From positions 21,691-85,690 of the forward strand of contig CAZHTF010000006.1 in the NCBI GenBank assembly GCA_964535305.1: a stretch of 64,000 nt of DNA. Reading direction: 5' to 3'. The position numbers were made by a program, and so were the translations under genes. Below, piece after piece: positions 26,382-36,584 of the stretch. Position 1 is the first letter of the stretch. Every line of letters starts with the position of its first letter. Under the pieces are notes generated by a model. It had not been told where the DNA came from. It was given only the letters and a program-made list of their open reading frames with translations, and ran no database searches. Origin of the DNA: CAZHTF01 sp964535305 (GTDB taxonomy: Bacteria > Planctomycetota > Phycisphaerae > UBA1845 > Fen-1342).

Positions 26382-26855
26382 GGTGCAACAACTCCTCTTG
26401 TAGCGAAACCGACAAGTCAACCAGCAACGCGGACACAGTCCAATACGCTGAAGCGCGCGACAGCGCAGCGCGGCTGCAGACCGCCGTCCGGGTCAAAGAA
26501 CGCGCGCTGGACCGAGGCCAGAATTTGCAGGTGCGGAAACAAAACCGCATTATTGCGATTGCGCTCCGGAACGCAAGCCGCCGCCACGCTGACGAAGGCC
26601 GACCGGCCTTGCGAGAACCGCCGCCCAGGTGGCATTCAGCTCGCTGGTTTATCCAGCGCCCACGACGCGACGGCGGCCAACGCAGCGACTGTGGCTACGC
26701 GTCATCATCGGTCGGGTTCTACCCGCGCACGACTCGCGGGGCTGCGCGCGGTCACTTTCGCAGGCAAACGGCGTGGGCTATAAGGAGGTCTTCCGCGCAA
26801 CCCGTAGCTGGGTTCTAGCGGCGCGGCGCAACCACTGTCACAGAAAGCGCAGACG
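26382..26855. other. Divergent regulatory region between glnN and sucD
   Basis: This 474-base stretch has no ORF that looks real. On the minus strand a TTGCGT/16/AATAAT pair (26549-26576) is a possible glnN promoter. On the plus strand TTTCGC/17/TATAAG (26756-26784) is a possible sucD promoter with a weak -35; the same bases contain AAGGAGG with no start codon in range. I see no NtrC/sigma-54 site (TGGCAC-N5-TTGCA). Confidence 0.35.
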
Positions 26856-27778
<923 letters not shown>

Positions 27779-27839
27779 CGCGAACCCACAGGATGCGCGA
27801 ATCGCAGTCCCCGTGTCATTGCACTGGCGGCGCTTCGCT

Positions 27840-29000
27840 TCACGGCGCGAGTCCCCGCACGGCGCGTCCGAACGCGTCGTAGGCCCCGCGGACCTCGCTG
27901 AGCGTGTCGCCGCCGAATTTCTCCAGCCAGGCGCGGGCGACTTCAAACGCAACCACGTTTTCGATCACCACGCTGCAGGCCGGGACGGCGCAGACGTCGC
28001 TGCGTTCGTAGTCGCTGCGTTCGGCCGCCAGCGTCTGCAAGTTCACGCTGTCCATGCCCTGCAGCAGCGTGCTGATCGGCTTCATCGCCGCCCGCACAAC
28101 CAGCGGCTGGCCGTTGGTCATGCCGCCTTCCAGTCCGCCGGCGTGATTGCTGCGGCGCGCGAAGCCGAAGTTCGGCGTGCCGCGCTGCGCGGCGTCAAAG
28201 TCGATCGGGTCGTGCACGCGGCTACCCGCGCGGCGCGCGCCAGCGAAGCCCAGCCCGATCTCGACGCCCTTGATTGCCTGCACCGAGCCGGCCGCCTGCA
28301 TCAGCCGGCCGTCGAGTCGCCCGGCAGCGCTCGTGCACGACCCGAGCCCGATGGGCAGATTGAAGACGCGCACCTCAACCACGCCGCCGAGCGTGTCCTT
28401 GCTCATCTTCGCTTCGCGAATGGCCTCGGTCATGCGTTCCGCCGCGAGCGGATCCGGCGTATAGACTTCGTTCGCGTCGCGTGCCGCGCGCAAAGCTTGC
28501 GCGTCGAGCTGCTCGGGGATGTTGACGGCGCACACGCCCCCGATCTCACACACGAACCCGACGCACTCGACGCCGAACTCGGTCAGCAGGCATTTCGCGA
28601 GCGCCCCGACGGCGACGCGAGCGGCGGTCTCGCGGGCCGAGGCGCGTTCCAGCGTCTCGCGGCAATCGGTGGTCAGCCACTTGATCGCGCCCGGCAAGTC
28701 GGCGTGACCAGGTCGCGGGCGGTGCACGGGCGGCGCCGCGTCGAGCCGCGCGTCGCGATTTGTGATCTGCAGGACGATCGGCGCGCCTGTGGTCACGCCC
28801 CGCCGCACGCCGGCCAGCGGCGTGGCGCTGTCGCGCTCGATGCGCATGCGCGCCCCGCGGCCGTAGCCCCCCTGTCGGCGACGCAACTCGGCATCGATCT
28901 GCTGCAGGTCAACCCGCACACCCGCGGGCATGCCGTCGACCAGCGCCGTCAGCGCCGGGCCGTGCGATTCGCCGGCGGTTTGATAGCTGAGCTGCGGCAT
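27840..29000 (-). CDS. aroC: Chorismate synthase
   Basis: A 386-residue FMN-dependent enzyme that removes phosphate from EPSP to form chorismate, the branch point for aromatic amino acids, folate and quinones. The family signature TAGESHGPAL begins at the N-terminus, followed by RRRQGGYGRGARM (basic substrate-binding residues), the central GGVVEVRVFNLPIGLGS and the conserved NHAGGLEGGMTNGQ. ATG 29000 gives the usual start and follows GAGG. It stands alone on the minus strand between sucD and the amidohydrolase. Confidence 0.96.
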   Translation of the reverse strand: MPQLSYQTAGESHGPALTALVDGMPAGVRVDLQQIDAELRRRQGGYGRGARMRIERDSATPLAGVRRGVTTGAPIVLQITNRDARLDAAPPVHRPRPGHADLPGAIKWLTTDCRETLERASARETAARVAVGALAKCLLTEFGVECVGFVCEIGGVCAVNIPEQLDAQALRAARDANEVYTPDPLAAERMTEAIREAKMSKDTLGGVVEVRVFNLPIGLGSCTSAAGRLDGRLMQAAGSVQAIKGVEIGLGFAGARRAGSRVHDPIDFDAAQRGTPNFGFARRSNHAGGLEGGMTNGQPLVVRAAMKPISTLLQGMDSVNLQTLAAERSDYERSDVCAVPACSVVIENVVAFEVARAWLEKFGGDTLSEVRGAYDAFGRAVRGLAP

Positions 29001-29181
29001 CGCGCTGTTGCACCTCGCGAAAACTCGGCTGGCCGGCGGCTGGCTTGCGTACACGTGCATCGCGTGCGAATCGCGGCCCGGCCTGCGATTCTACGAGCCC
29101 GCCGCGCGAATGCCCAATCCGGCAGCGCGCGGCGCGCGACGCATCCCCGCCTACAATCCCGAATTCCTGACCGGAGATTGC

Positions 29182-30219
29182 ATGAGCAGCAAGCCAACAA
29201 GGACCGGGATCGGCGGCGAAGTGCCCGCGAGCAGCGCGGCGCGCTCTCCGGCCAATCGCATCGGGCTGGACTATCGCGCCGCGCACGCCTGGCGCTACGC
29301 CGGCCCCCCGATCGTCGACATTCACACGCACGTCAAATCGCTCGCCGACGCGGCGCCGTTCTTCGAGGCGGCCGATCACTTCGGCGTGGGCACGATTGTC
29401 TCGATGACGCCGTTTGAGCAGGCCGCGGCGCTCCGCGACGCGTACGGCGAGCGGCTGCAGTTCATTGCGATCCCGAACTGGAAGCGCGAGGGTAAGAGCG
29501 ACGAGTTCCGCGCGGAGTGGATCGATCTGCTGGGCCGCTTCCGCGCGCTGGGCGCGCGGCTGTGCAAATTCTGGATGGCTCCGCCGATGCGCGGCGAGCA
29601 CGGCCTGACGCTCGAGCACGAGTTCCTGCAACCGGTGATCGAGCAGGCCCTGTCACTGGGCTACGAGTTCATGGTGCACATCGGCGACCCGAGCGTCTGG
29701 TGGAGCACGAAATACGCCGACATCGACCGCTTCGGGACCAAGGCGCAGCAATACGACCAGTTGCACTGGCTTGCGGAGCGCGTCGCGCCACGGCGGATCA
29801 TCGCGGCGCACATGGGCGGGACGGTCGAAAATCTGCCGTTTCTTCAAGGTTTGCTGGACGCACGTCCGAATCTGTATTTGGATACCAGCGCGACCAAGTG
29901 GGTGGTGCGCGAGGTTGCGCCCCAGCCGCGCGCCGTGCACGACTTCGTCGTGCGCAACGCGCAGCGCGTTCTGCTGGGCAGCGACCTGGTGGTGGACGCA
30001 CGCTATGATTTCGAGCACTACGCCAGCCGCTACTGGGCCCAGCGGACGATGTGGGAGACGGCCTATCGCGGCGAGAGCCCGATTGAGGACCCGGACGCCG
30101 CCGATCCGCCGCTGCTGGCGGGCGTCGACCTGCCTGGCCCGGTCCTGAAGCGCGTGTATTTTGAGAACGCGGCGGCGCTGGGCTTCGGCGCGGCCGGCAA
30201 CCCGGTGAGAACAGCATGA
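29182..30219 (+). CDS. Amidohydrolase-family TIM-barrel metal hydrolase
   Basis: A 345-residue protein. Residues after a polar N-terminus contain VDIHTHV (strand-1 HxH), KFWMAPP (strand-4), MVHIGDPS (strand-5 His), IIAAHMGG (strand-6 His) and LLGSDL (strand-8 Asp), the metal ligands of the amidohydrolase superfamily (amidohydro-rel 2 branch). Substrate unknown; the two tryptophans in 'DPSVWWSTKYADID' suggest an aromatic or planar ligand. Its stop overlaps the start of the isocitrate dehydrogenase gene (ATGA). Confidence 0.85.
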   Translation: MSSKPTRTGIGGEVPASSAARSPANRIGLDYRAAHAWRYAGPPIVDIHTHVKSLADAAPFFEAADHFGVGTIVSMTPFEQAAALRDAYGERLQFIAIPNWKREGKSDEFRAEWIDLLGRFRALGARLCKFWMAPPMRGEHGLTLEHEFLQPVIEQALSLGYEFMVHIGDPSVWWSTKYADIDRFGTKAQQYDQLHWLAERVAPRRIIAAHMGGTVENLPFLQGLLDARPNLYLDTSATKWVVREVAPQPRAVHDFVVRNAQRVLLGSDLVVDARYDFEHYASRYWAQRTMWETAYRGESPIEDPDAADPPLLAGVDLPGPVLKRVYFENAAALGFGAAGNPVRTA

Positions 30220-31229
30220 CGCGAACGGTGTGTCTGATCCCAGGCGACGGCATCGGTCCGGAAGTCACCAGCGCGGCCCTTGAAGTCATCGCGGCCGCCG
30301 GTGCACTGATCGAGTGGATCGAGCTGCCCGCGGGCGCCGCGGCGGCCGAGCAGCACGGCGACGTGCTGCCCAAACAGACGCTTGAGGCGATTGAGAAGTA
30401 TCGCCTGGCGCTGAAGGGCCCGCTGACCACGCCGATCGGTAAGGGCTTTTCCAGTATCAACGTCACGTTGCGCAAGCATTTCAATCTGTACGCCGCGGTG
30501 CGGCCGGTGCGTTCGCTGCCGGGCGTGAGGACGCGCTACGACGACGTCGAGCTGGTCGTGATTCGCGAGAACACCGAGGGGCTCTACAGCGGCATCGAGC
30601 ACGAAGTGGCCGACGGCGTGGTCGAGAGCGTCAAGATCGCGACGCGCGTCGGCTGCGAGCGCATCTCGCGCTTCGCCTTTGAATACGCCAAGCAGCGCGG
30701 CCGCAAGCGCGTCTCGGTCTTCCACAAAGCCAACATCATGAAGAAGACCGACGGGCTTTTCCTGGACTGCGCCCGCCGGATGCACAAGCAGCTCGCGCCG
30801 CAGATCGAATACGAAGAGCTGATCATCGACAACGCCTGCATGCAGCTTGTCCGCGACCCATCGCGCTTCGACGTGCTGCTGATGGAAAATCTCTACGGCG
30901 ACGTGATCAGCGACCTGTGCGCCGGGCTGGTTGGCGGCCTGGGCGTGGTGCCGGGCGCAAACATCGGCGACGATTGCGCCATCTTCGAGGCTGTGCACGG
31001 CAGCGCCCCGGACATCGCCGGTAAGGGCGTCGCCAACCCGCTGGCCGTCATCATGACCAGCGTCATGATGCTCAACCACATCGGCCAGACAGCGCCCGCC
31101 GAGCGGATCAAGAATGCCTACAACGGCGTGCTCGCCGCCGGCAACCCGCTGACGCGCGACATCGGCGGCTGCTCCGGGACACGCGAATTCACCGACGCGA
31201 TTCTGCGACGGGTTGAATTGTCACGCTGA
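30216..31229 (+). CDS. Isocitrate dehydrogenase, NAD-type (isocitrate/isopropylmalate dehydrogenase family)
   Basis: A 337-residue beta-decarboxylating dehydrogenase. It has the N-terminal IPGDGIGPEV, the substrate motif FSSINVTLRK (Ser, Asn and Arg contacting isocitrate), NLYAAVRPVRS, ENTEGLYSGIEHE and the C-terminal nucleotide part AVHGSAPDIAGKG. The substrate motif and 'NLYAAVRPV' match NAD-dependent isocitrate dehydrogenase rather than 3-isopropylmalate dehydrogenase. It probably catalyses the oxidative decarboxylation of isocitrate in the TCA cycle, and is translationally coupled to the amidohydrolase. Confidence 0.88.
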   Translation: MTRTVCLIPGDGIGPEVTSAALEVIAAAGALIEWIELPAGAAAAEQHGDVLPKQTLEAIEKYRLALKGPLTTPIGKGFSSINVTLRKHFNLYAAVRPVRSLPGVRTRYDDVELVVIRENTEGLYSGIEHEVADGVVESVKIATRVGCERISRFAFEYAKQRGRKRVSVFHKANIMKKTDGLFLDCARRMHKQLAPQIEYEELIIDNACMQLVRDPSRFDVLLMENLYGDVISDLCAGLVGGLGVVPGANIGDDCAIFEAVHGSAPDIAGKGVANPLAVIMTSVMMLNHIGQTAPAERIKNAYNGVLAAGNPLTRDIGGCSGTREFTDAILRRVELSR

Positions 31230-31301
31230 ACCGCGCGGCGGCGATTTGTGCGATCGGCCTGGGCCGCGGGCTGACGCGCGGCCGTTCCGCTGAGGAGGCG
31301 C

Positions 31302-32093
31302 CTAAGGCGCGGCTCTAGCGGCCGCCTGGCTGTCGCTCCGCAAGACACTCCAGATGTGCTCGATCGACTGTGCCGTTTCGCTGGCCGCGTCGCGGATCGC
31401 GCTGAGCTGCGTCTCGATCTGCCGCGTGGCATCCGCGGTCCGCGATGCGAGCTTCTTGACCTCCGTCGCAACCACGGCAAAGCCGCGACCGGCGTCGCCA
31501 ACGCGGGCCGCTTCGATCGCGGCGTTCAGCGCCAGCATGTCGGTCTGAGCGGTGATCGCCCCGATCACTTTCGAGATGCTGCCGATCTGCTCGGACGCGC
31601 GCGTCAGGCCGTCCACCACGCGCTGCGTCGACTCAAAGCTCCCGGCCAGCTCCTGCCGCCGCGCTTCGGCGGCCTGCAGCGCCGCGGTCTGCGACTGCAT
31701 CGCCTCGCTGGCCGAGTTGATGCTCTGGGCCGCGTGTCGAAATGAGCCCAGCATTCCCGGCAACAGCACGCGTCGGAAGAACTTGCCTTCACTGGCGTAT
31801 CTCAGCGCCGCGCGCGATTCGCGCACGAAGGCATCCGTCATGTCCAGCAGGTGATTGACGCCATGCAGCATCTCGGCCAGATCGCCGGCAGCATCGATGT
31901 TCAGAATCCGCGCTTCCAGGTCGCCGGATGCCGCGCGGCGCACCACGCGGGCCGCTTCGCTGATCCAGCGCTGCGTGTCGTCGACGGCGGCGCGTGCGTT
32001 CGCCGCTGCCGGGTCGACCCGCGCGTCCGCCGCGCCCTGTTCCGCAAAGATGGTGCTCATCGATTTCACCAGATTCTTTTGAGGCTCCGGCAT
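31302..32093 (-). CDS. Soluble methyl-accepting chemotaxis signalling-domain protein
   Basis: A 263-residue protein without membrane helices. After a HAMP-like helical half it has an MCP signalling core: 'IGSISKVIGAITAQTDMLAL' followed by NAAIEAARVGDAGRGFAVVA, the highly conserved tip that contacts CheW/CheA. The bundle is short. It has no sensory domain; the gene on its 5' side is a stand-alone PAS protein, so the two may form one split receptor. Possible starts are ATG 32093 and ATG 32060. Confidence 0.85.
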   Translation of the reverse strand: MPEPQKNLVKSMSTIFAEQGAADARVDPAAANARAAVDDTQRWISEAARVVRRAASGDLEARILNIDAAGDLAEMLHGVNHLLDMTDAFVRESRAALRYASEGKFFRRVLLPGMLGSFRHAAQSINSASEAMQSQTAALQAAEARRQELAGSFESTQRVVDGLTRASEQIGSISKVIGAITAQTDMLALNAAIEAARVGDAGRGFAVVATEVKKLASRTADATRQIETQLSAIRDAASETAQSIEHIWSVLRSDSQAAARAAP

Positions 32094-32136
32094 CGTGCCT
32101 GCTCATCACGCCGCGCCGCGCGGCTCACGTCGTCCC

Positions 32137-32661
32137 TCACAGCGAGAACACGAACTCTTCGTACGAGATTTTCTTTTCCGCCAGCAGCCCGGTCAGGCGC
32201 GGCAGCGATGCCGCCAAGGCCTCCTTCGGATTCCCGAAACGCGCCTCTTCTTTCGAGAGCCAGTCGTACAGCTCCATCACCTTCGGCAGCGCGCTGCGCT
32301 GCGGCACGCGACGGTTCGAGTGGTAGCCAATGATCGCGCCCTGCTCGTCAAACGTGGGCGTGACGTGCGCGAACACCCAGTAGTGATCGCCGCTGCGGGC
32401 GCGATTGATCACGTACGCGAAGATCTCGTTGCCCGCGGCGATCGTGTCCCAGAGCACCTTGAACACGCAGCGCGGCATGGCCGGGTGGCGGATGATGTTG
32501 TGCGCCTGGCCCAGCAGCTCCGCCTCGCTGAATTGCGCGACGCGCACGAACACCTGGTTGGCGTACGTAATGCGGCCTTTCAGATCGGTCTTGCTGACGA
32601 TGATCTCGTTGGCCGCAAACGTCCGCTCTTTGCCCGTCAGATGCAACTCGGCTCGAGCCAT
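32137..32661 (-). CDS. Stand-alone PAS-domain sensor, Aer-like
   Basis: A 174-residue cytoplasmic protein made of one PAS domain (about 5-125) and a helical tail. 'IVSKTDLKGRITYANQVFVR' and 'HNIIRHPAMPRCVFKVLWDT' match the FAD-binding PAS of the aerotaxis receptor Aer and its relatives. It lacks the membrane anchor, HAMP and signalling domain of Aer. ATG 32661 follows GGAG with good spacing. It sits 44 bases upstream of the MCP-core gene on the same strand. Confidence 0.88.
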   Translation of the reverse strand: MARAELHLTGKERTFAANEIIVSKTDLKGRITYANQVFVRVAQFSEAELLGQAHNIIRHPAMPRCVFKVLWDTIAAGNEIFAYVINRARSGDHYWVFAHVTPTFDEQGAIIGYHSNRRVPQRSALPKVMELYDWLSKEEARFGNPKEALAASLPRLTGLLAEKKISYEEFVFSL

Positions 32662-32867
32662 GTTGGAATTCTCCGCAACGTGCAACGTGTCATGCAGGCG
32701 TATCGTCCGTTGCGTGCGGCTTCTTCATTCCGAGCGCGGCGCGCAGCGGCGGCGCAGATCTTGCGTGCGGGAAATCCCCCGAAATGCGCGAATACTCACG
32801 CGCATCGGCGTGTGCCGCGACGGAATGCAGTGCTCCGCGACGATGTGGCGGCGCGTGGCAAAGCGCG

Positions 32868-35800
32868 TCAGCGCGGCTTGTCACCACCGAGCAGCTTGCG
32901 CAGCGCGTCGTCGACGGCCTTCTCGCCGGACTGCTTCAGCCCGCCCTGAATGGCGCGCTCGACCAATGGCTGGATGTCCACGCGGGCCACGTCGAGCCTG
33001 GGCTGCTGGCGCGTACCGACGATCGGGATCTCGACCCGCGCACCCGCGAGAAAGCGTGAATATTCGACGACCGGCCCGCGCACCTTGAAGGCCTCGAGCA
33101 GCTCCGGGCGGACCGGCACCGAGACGAACAGGTCCAGCGTGTCATCCAGCCCGACGCTGCCAAGAAATTTCAGGTCAAATTCGCTCGGGAAGATCAGCGT
33201 GAAATCGCGATACAACACGCGGCCGCGCTCGACGCTGAAATCCAGCCCCTTCACGAGCACGCTGAGCGCGTCGCGCTCGGCCTTCACGCCGCCCAGGCGG
33301 AGCAGCTCGACCAGGAACCCGCTCGGCTGAAGTTTCATGTCGATCAATTCGAGTCGGCCGCTGCCGCTGGATTCCGCTTTTGCCGCGAGCCCAAACGGCA
33401 GGGCCAGGTCCTTCACGTCGAGCTGCACGGTGCCCTCCGCGCTGGCGACGTGCATGAAGATCGGGTTGATTCGGCTGAGCAGCTCGCGCGTCAGCTCGGG
33501 CGAGAGCCGCACACCACCGAGCACGCGCGTCTTCCCGGGCATGCGCAGCACCGGGGCCGCGCCCCGCAGATCGAGCGTGCCGGCCAGCGTCACGGCGCCC
33601 TGCGACGCGGAGATCGGCGGTCCGCTGAGCTGCACCTGGCCATCCGCGAGGCTGACGCGCAGCTCCGCCGCCCCGACCGCGACGCCCGCGAGCGTCGCCG
33701 ACTGCCAACTCAGCCCGCTGGCCGCCTGCGCCGCGCGAAACGCGGGCGTGGCGCTGGCATCATTCAGCGGGCCGCTGAGCGTGAACGCGTGTTGCGAGCC
33801 GCCGCGCACGATCAGCAGTTCGGCGCTGGCCGGCACCAGGCTGTGGAGCAGCGCGGTGAGCTCGCTCCACGAAGCACTCAAATCGCCGCGCAGCGCCGCG
33901 ACGGCGCGGCCGCTCAGCTCGTCAATGCTGCCCTGCACCTGCGCATTGAGCAGCTTCGAAGTCAGCCGGTTATTCCCAAGCGTCAGACGCTGCGGGCCAG
34001 GCTCGAACGCCGCGTCCAGCAGCAACTCGACGCGCTCCTCGCGAATGCGCTTCTCGCTCGGACCGAACTCGAAGCCGGCGATGTTTCCATTGCCCGTCAG
34101 CTTCGTCAGGCCGCCGCTCTGCGAGACATCGGCGACGAGCTGCACGCGGCCGCGCAGGTCGGGCATCTGCGATTGCGCACCACCGACCAGCGCCAGCATG
34201 CGCGGAAGCTCGCCAGCGAGCTCCAGCTTGCCGCTCTCGATGCGACCCTCGGAGGCGTTGGCGCGCCAGTCGCGCAACGTGACGTCCGCGGCGCTGGATT
34301 TCAGCACCGCCGAAGCCAGCCGCAGGGCGCCGGACTTCGCTGTGAATTCGAATTGTTCCCAGGCGAGACTCGTGTCAGACTCCGCCAGCGCGCGCCCCCC
34401 GAAGCGAACGCCTCGCGCGGTCACCGCGCCGCTCGTCAACAGCGCAGCATCCGCCGCGGCGGCGCGGGCCAGCTTCACGCGGCCGCTCAACTCGGCGGCC
34501 AGCTCGTCCAGGCCCGACATGCCAAGGGACTTCGCACGGCGGGCAAGCGCGGCGGCGTCCGCGCGGGTCAGTTCCAGGTCCGCGGTAAATGCCTTTGAAT
34601 CCGGCTCGAAGTTTCCCGTGCCGCGCAGCAGCAGCTCGCCATTCAGATCGGCCGAGAGCTGCTGTGCATCGATGCGCGTGATGCGTCCCTGCGCGAGCGC
34701 GATGCCGCCGCGCTGCGAGAGCGACGCCTGCGGCACATCCAGCGCTCGTCCGGCTTCCGCGTAGCGCGCCTGTCGCGCGGTCAGCTCGATTTGCGTGTCG
34801 AAGCGGCCATCCGCGGCGCGCTTCAGCGCCAACTCGCCGGCGAGCTGGCCTGAAAGCTCCAGAGCAGCCAGGTCAAATACCTGTCCCAGCTCGCGGCGCA
34901 GGTTGCCAAGGTCGGCCTGGAATTGTGTGCGCAGGTCCGCCGCCGAGCCGCTGGCGCTGACCCGTGCGAAGCTGCTGTGCAGCTCTGCGCGACGCACGAG
35001 CAGGCCGCCGCTGCGCGGTAGTGTCGCATCCAGCTCGAGCTGGGCATCGCTCAGTGCGATGCCGCGCGGACCGTCGCGCGCGGTGAGGCCGCTGCTGCGA
35101 ATCACGCCGCTCAGCAGCGGCTCGGCCCCACCGCGCAGCTCGAGCGCGCTGATCTGCACCTGGCCGGCGGTGAGCACCAGTCCCGGCCGCAGCGGCAACA
35201 GGCCCGGCGCGGCGCGTTCGAATGCCGCCAGGTCCAGGCGCCCGTCGAGCTGCAATTCCAGCTGCGGCAATGTGAGTGGCTCACCGCCGAGCAGCGCGGC
35301 CGCCAGCCGCTCGACATCGATCTCCGGCAGCGGTCGATCGGTCGGAAACTTCAGCGTCGCATCAAGAATGCCAGGACCGCCCTCCACGCGCAGCCGCGCG
35401 TTGGCGAGTGCGTCGCGCAGCGAGAGCGCGCCGCGACACGCAAGATCCAGCGGCTCCGCGCCGTGAAGCGACACCTGCTGAAAGCCGCGCAATTCGGCGT
35501 TCAAGTCGGCGAGCAGGTCGTTCTGAGCCACTTTCGCTTCCAGCGCGAGCGTGACCGCCCCGCTCAGCCCGCGCTGCTGCAGCAACAGGTCCGCCAGCGC
35601 GCCAATCGCAATCGGCTGGTCGGTCTTCAGCGAGACCTCGCCGCAGGCCGCTTGCGGGTCGATGCGGCCGTGCGGCGTCAGTCCGGTGAGTCGGGCCTTG
35701 CCTTGCAACTGTCCGCCGCCGGGCGCGCGGGCCGTCAGCGTCGCGCTCAGGTCGTCAAGCGTGGCGATCTGTAGGCTCAGGCCGAGCTGCTCCAGGCGAT

Positions 35801-36524
35801 ATGCTTCCTGCCCGGGGCGCTCGATGGTGAGTTCACCGTCCTGGATCTCAATCCCGGCGAAAATTTGCCCGACAATGGTCGAATCCGCGGCAGCCGACTG
35901 CTGATTGGATGCCGACTCCGCATCGGGCGCGGCGGTGCGGGCGGAAGCGGGCGATTTCGCCGTATCGCGCGAGCTGCGCGATTTGGCCGGCTCGCTAGCA
36001 CCGCGCGTTAGCGAGCGCGGCGCGAGCGCTGCCGCCAGCGACGGGCGATTGCTTGCGTCCAGCAGCAGTTGAACGCGCGGCCTGCCTAGCCGCAGTTTGC
36101 CGGGTGAAGTGGGATTCGTGATCAGCCGCCAAAGGCCGGATTCGAGCTCGACGCGCTCGATTTGCACAACGTCCTGCCGCTGCGTGTCGCGCAGCCGCAG
36201 CCCTTCTACGACAAGTGGGCCGGTCCAGCCCAGCCTGACGCGCGACACCGCCAGTTCGCCGCCGATTTCTGCGTTAATGCGATGGAGCACTGTCGCCAGC
36301 AGCGCTGGCTGCGATGCAATCCAGGGCAACGTCGCGATCAGCAGTGCCGATAGTGTGACGAATATGCTCGCGAGCACGAGCAGTACGCGCAGCCAGCGAC
36401 GGCGACGGCGCGGCGGAACGGCCGCCGCAACGATCGGCGAAGCCAACGCGCCCGGCTCAATTTGGCCGGTAGGCGCGGCGCTGCCCGGCGGCTGCGGTTG
36501 TGACGAATCCTCCGACGGTTGCAT
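32868..36524 (-). CDS. Large AsmA/TamB-like envelope protein
   Basis: A 1218-residue protein with a proline-rich cytoplasmic start, one membrane helix (about 45-69, after 'PPRRRRRWLRVLL'), and a long periplasmic part of AsmA character: repeated 'L.l.dg.l.L.g' strands, a conserved-looking N-terminal 'RVRLGWTGPLVVEGLRLRD' and a C-terminal segment (GSGRLELIDMKLQPSGF) found in AsmA-C/DUF748-like proteins. AsmA-like proteins help move phospholipids between membranes. ATG 36524 has GGAGGGAG upstream. Confidence 0.85.
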   Translation of the reverse strand: MQPSEDSSQPQPPGSAAPTGQIEPGALASPIVAAAVPPRRRRRWLRVLLVLASIFVTLSALLIATLPWIASQPALLATVLHRINAEIGGELAVSRVRLGWTGPLVVEGLRLRDTQRQDVVQIERVELESGLWRLITNPTSPGKLRLGRPRVQLLLDASNRPSLAAALAPRSLTRGASEPAKSRSSRDTAKSPASARTAAPDAESASNQQSAAADSTIVGQIFAGIEIQDGELTIERPGQEAYRLEQLGLSLQIATLDDLSATLTARAPGGGQLQGKARLTGLTPHGRIDPQAACGEVSLKTDQPIAIGALADLLLQQRGLSGAVTLALEAKVAQNDLLADLNAELRGFQQVSLHGAEPLDLACRGALSLRDALANARLRVEGGPGILDATLKFPTDRPLPEIDVERLAAALLGGEPLTLPQLELQLDGRLDLAAFERAAPGLLPLRPGLVLTAGQVQISALELRGGAEPLLSGVIRSSGLTARDGPRGIALSDAQLELDATLPRSGGLLVRRAELHSSFARVSASGSAADLRTQFQADLGNLRRELGQVFDLAALELSGQLAGELALKRAADGRFDTQIELTARQARYAEAGRALDVPQASLSQRGGIALAQGRITRIDAQQLSADLNGELLLRGTGNFEPDSKAFTADLELTRADAAALARRAKSLGMSGLDELAAELSGRVKLARAAAADAALLTSGAVTARGVRFGGRALAESDTSLAWEQFEFTAKSGALRLASAVLKSSAADVTLRDWRANASEGRIESGKLELAGELPRMLALVGGAQSQMPDLRGRVQLVADVSQSGGLTKLTGNGNIAGFEFGPSEKRIREERVELLLDAAFEPGPQRLTLGNNRLTSKLLNAQVQGSIDELSGRAVAALRGDLSASWSELTALLHSLVPASAELLIVRGGSQHAFTLSGPLNDASATPAFRAAQAASGLSWQSATLAGVAVGAAELRVSLADGQVQLSGPPISASQGAVTLAGTLDLRGAAPVLRMPGKTRVLGGVRLSPELTRELLSRINPIFMHVASAEGTVQLDVKDLALPFGLAAKAESSGSGRLELIDMKLQPSGFLVELLRLGGVKAERDALSVLVKGLDFSVERGRVLYRDFTLIFPSEFDLKFLGSVGLDDTLDLFVSVPVRPELLEAFKVRGPVVEYSRFLAGARVEIPIVGTRQQPRLDVARVDIQPLVERAIQGGLKQSGEKAVDDALRKLLGGDKPR

Positions 36525-36584
36525 GCGCTCTCCCTCCACTGCGCCCTTCGCGGTGGATTGTAGAGCACGCCTGCGACGCCATGA

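Noticed and set aside
26779..26790. TATAAGGAGGTC, a strong Shine-Dalgarno-like sequence
   Set aside because: No usable start codon follows in range; more likely part of a -10 element.
31293..31310. Hairpin GCGCC/TAA/GGCGC as terminator
   Set aside because: It overlaps the stop codon of the MCP-core gene and lacks a U tract; likely chance in GC-rich DNA.
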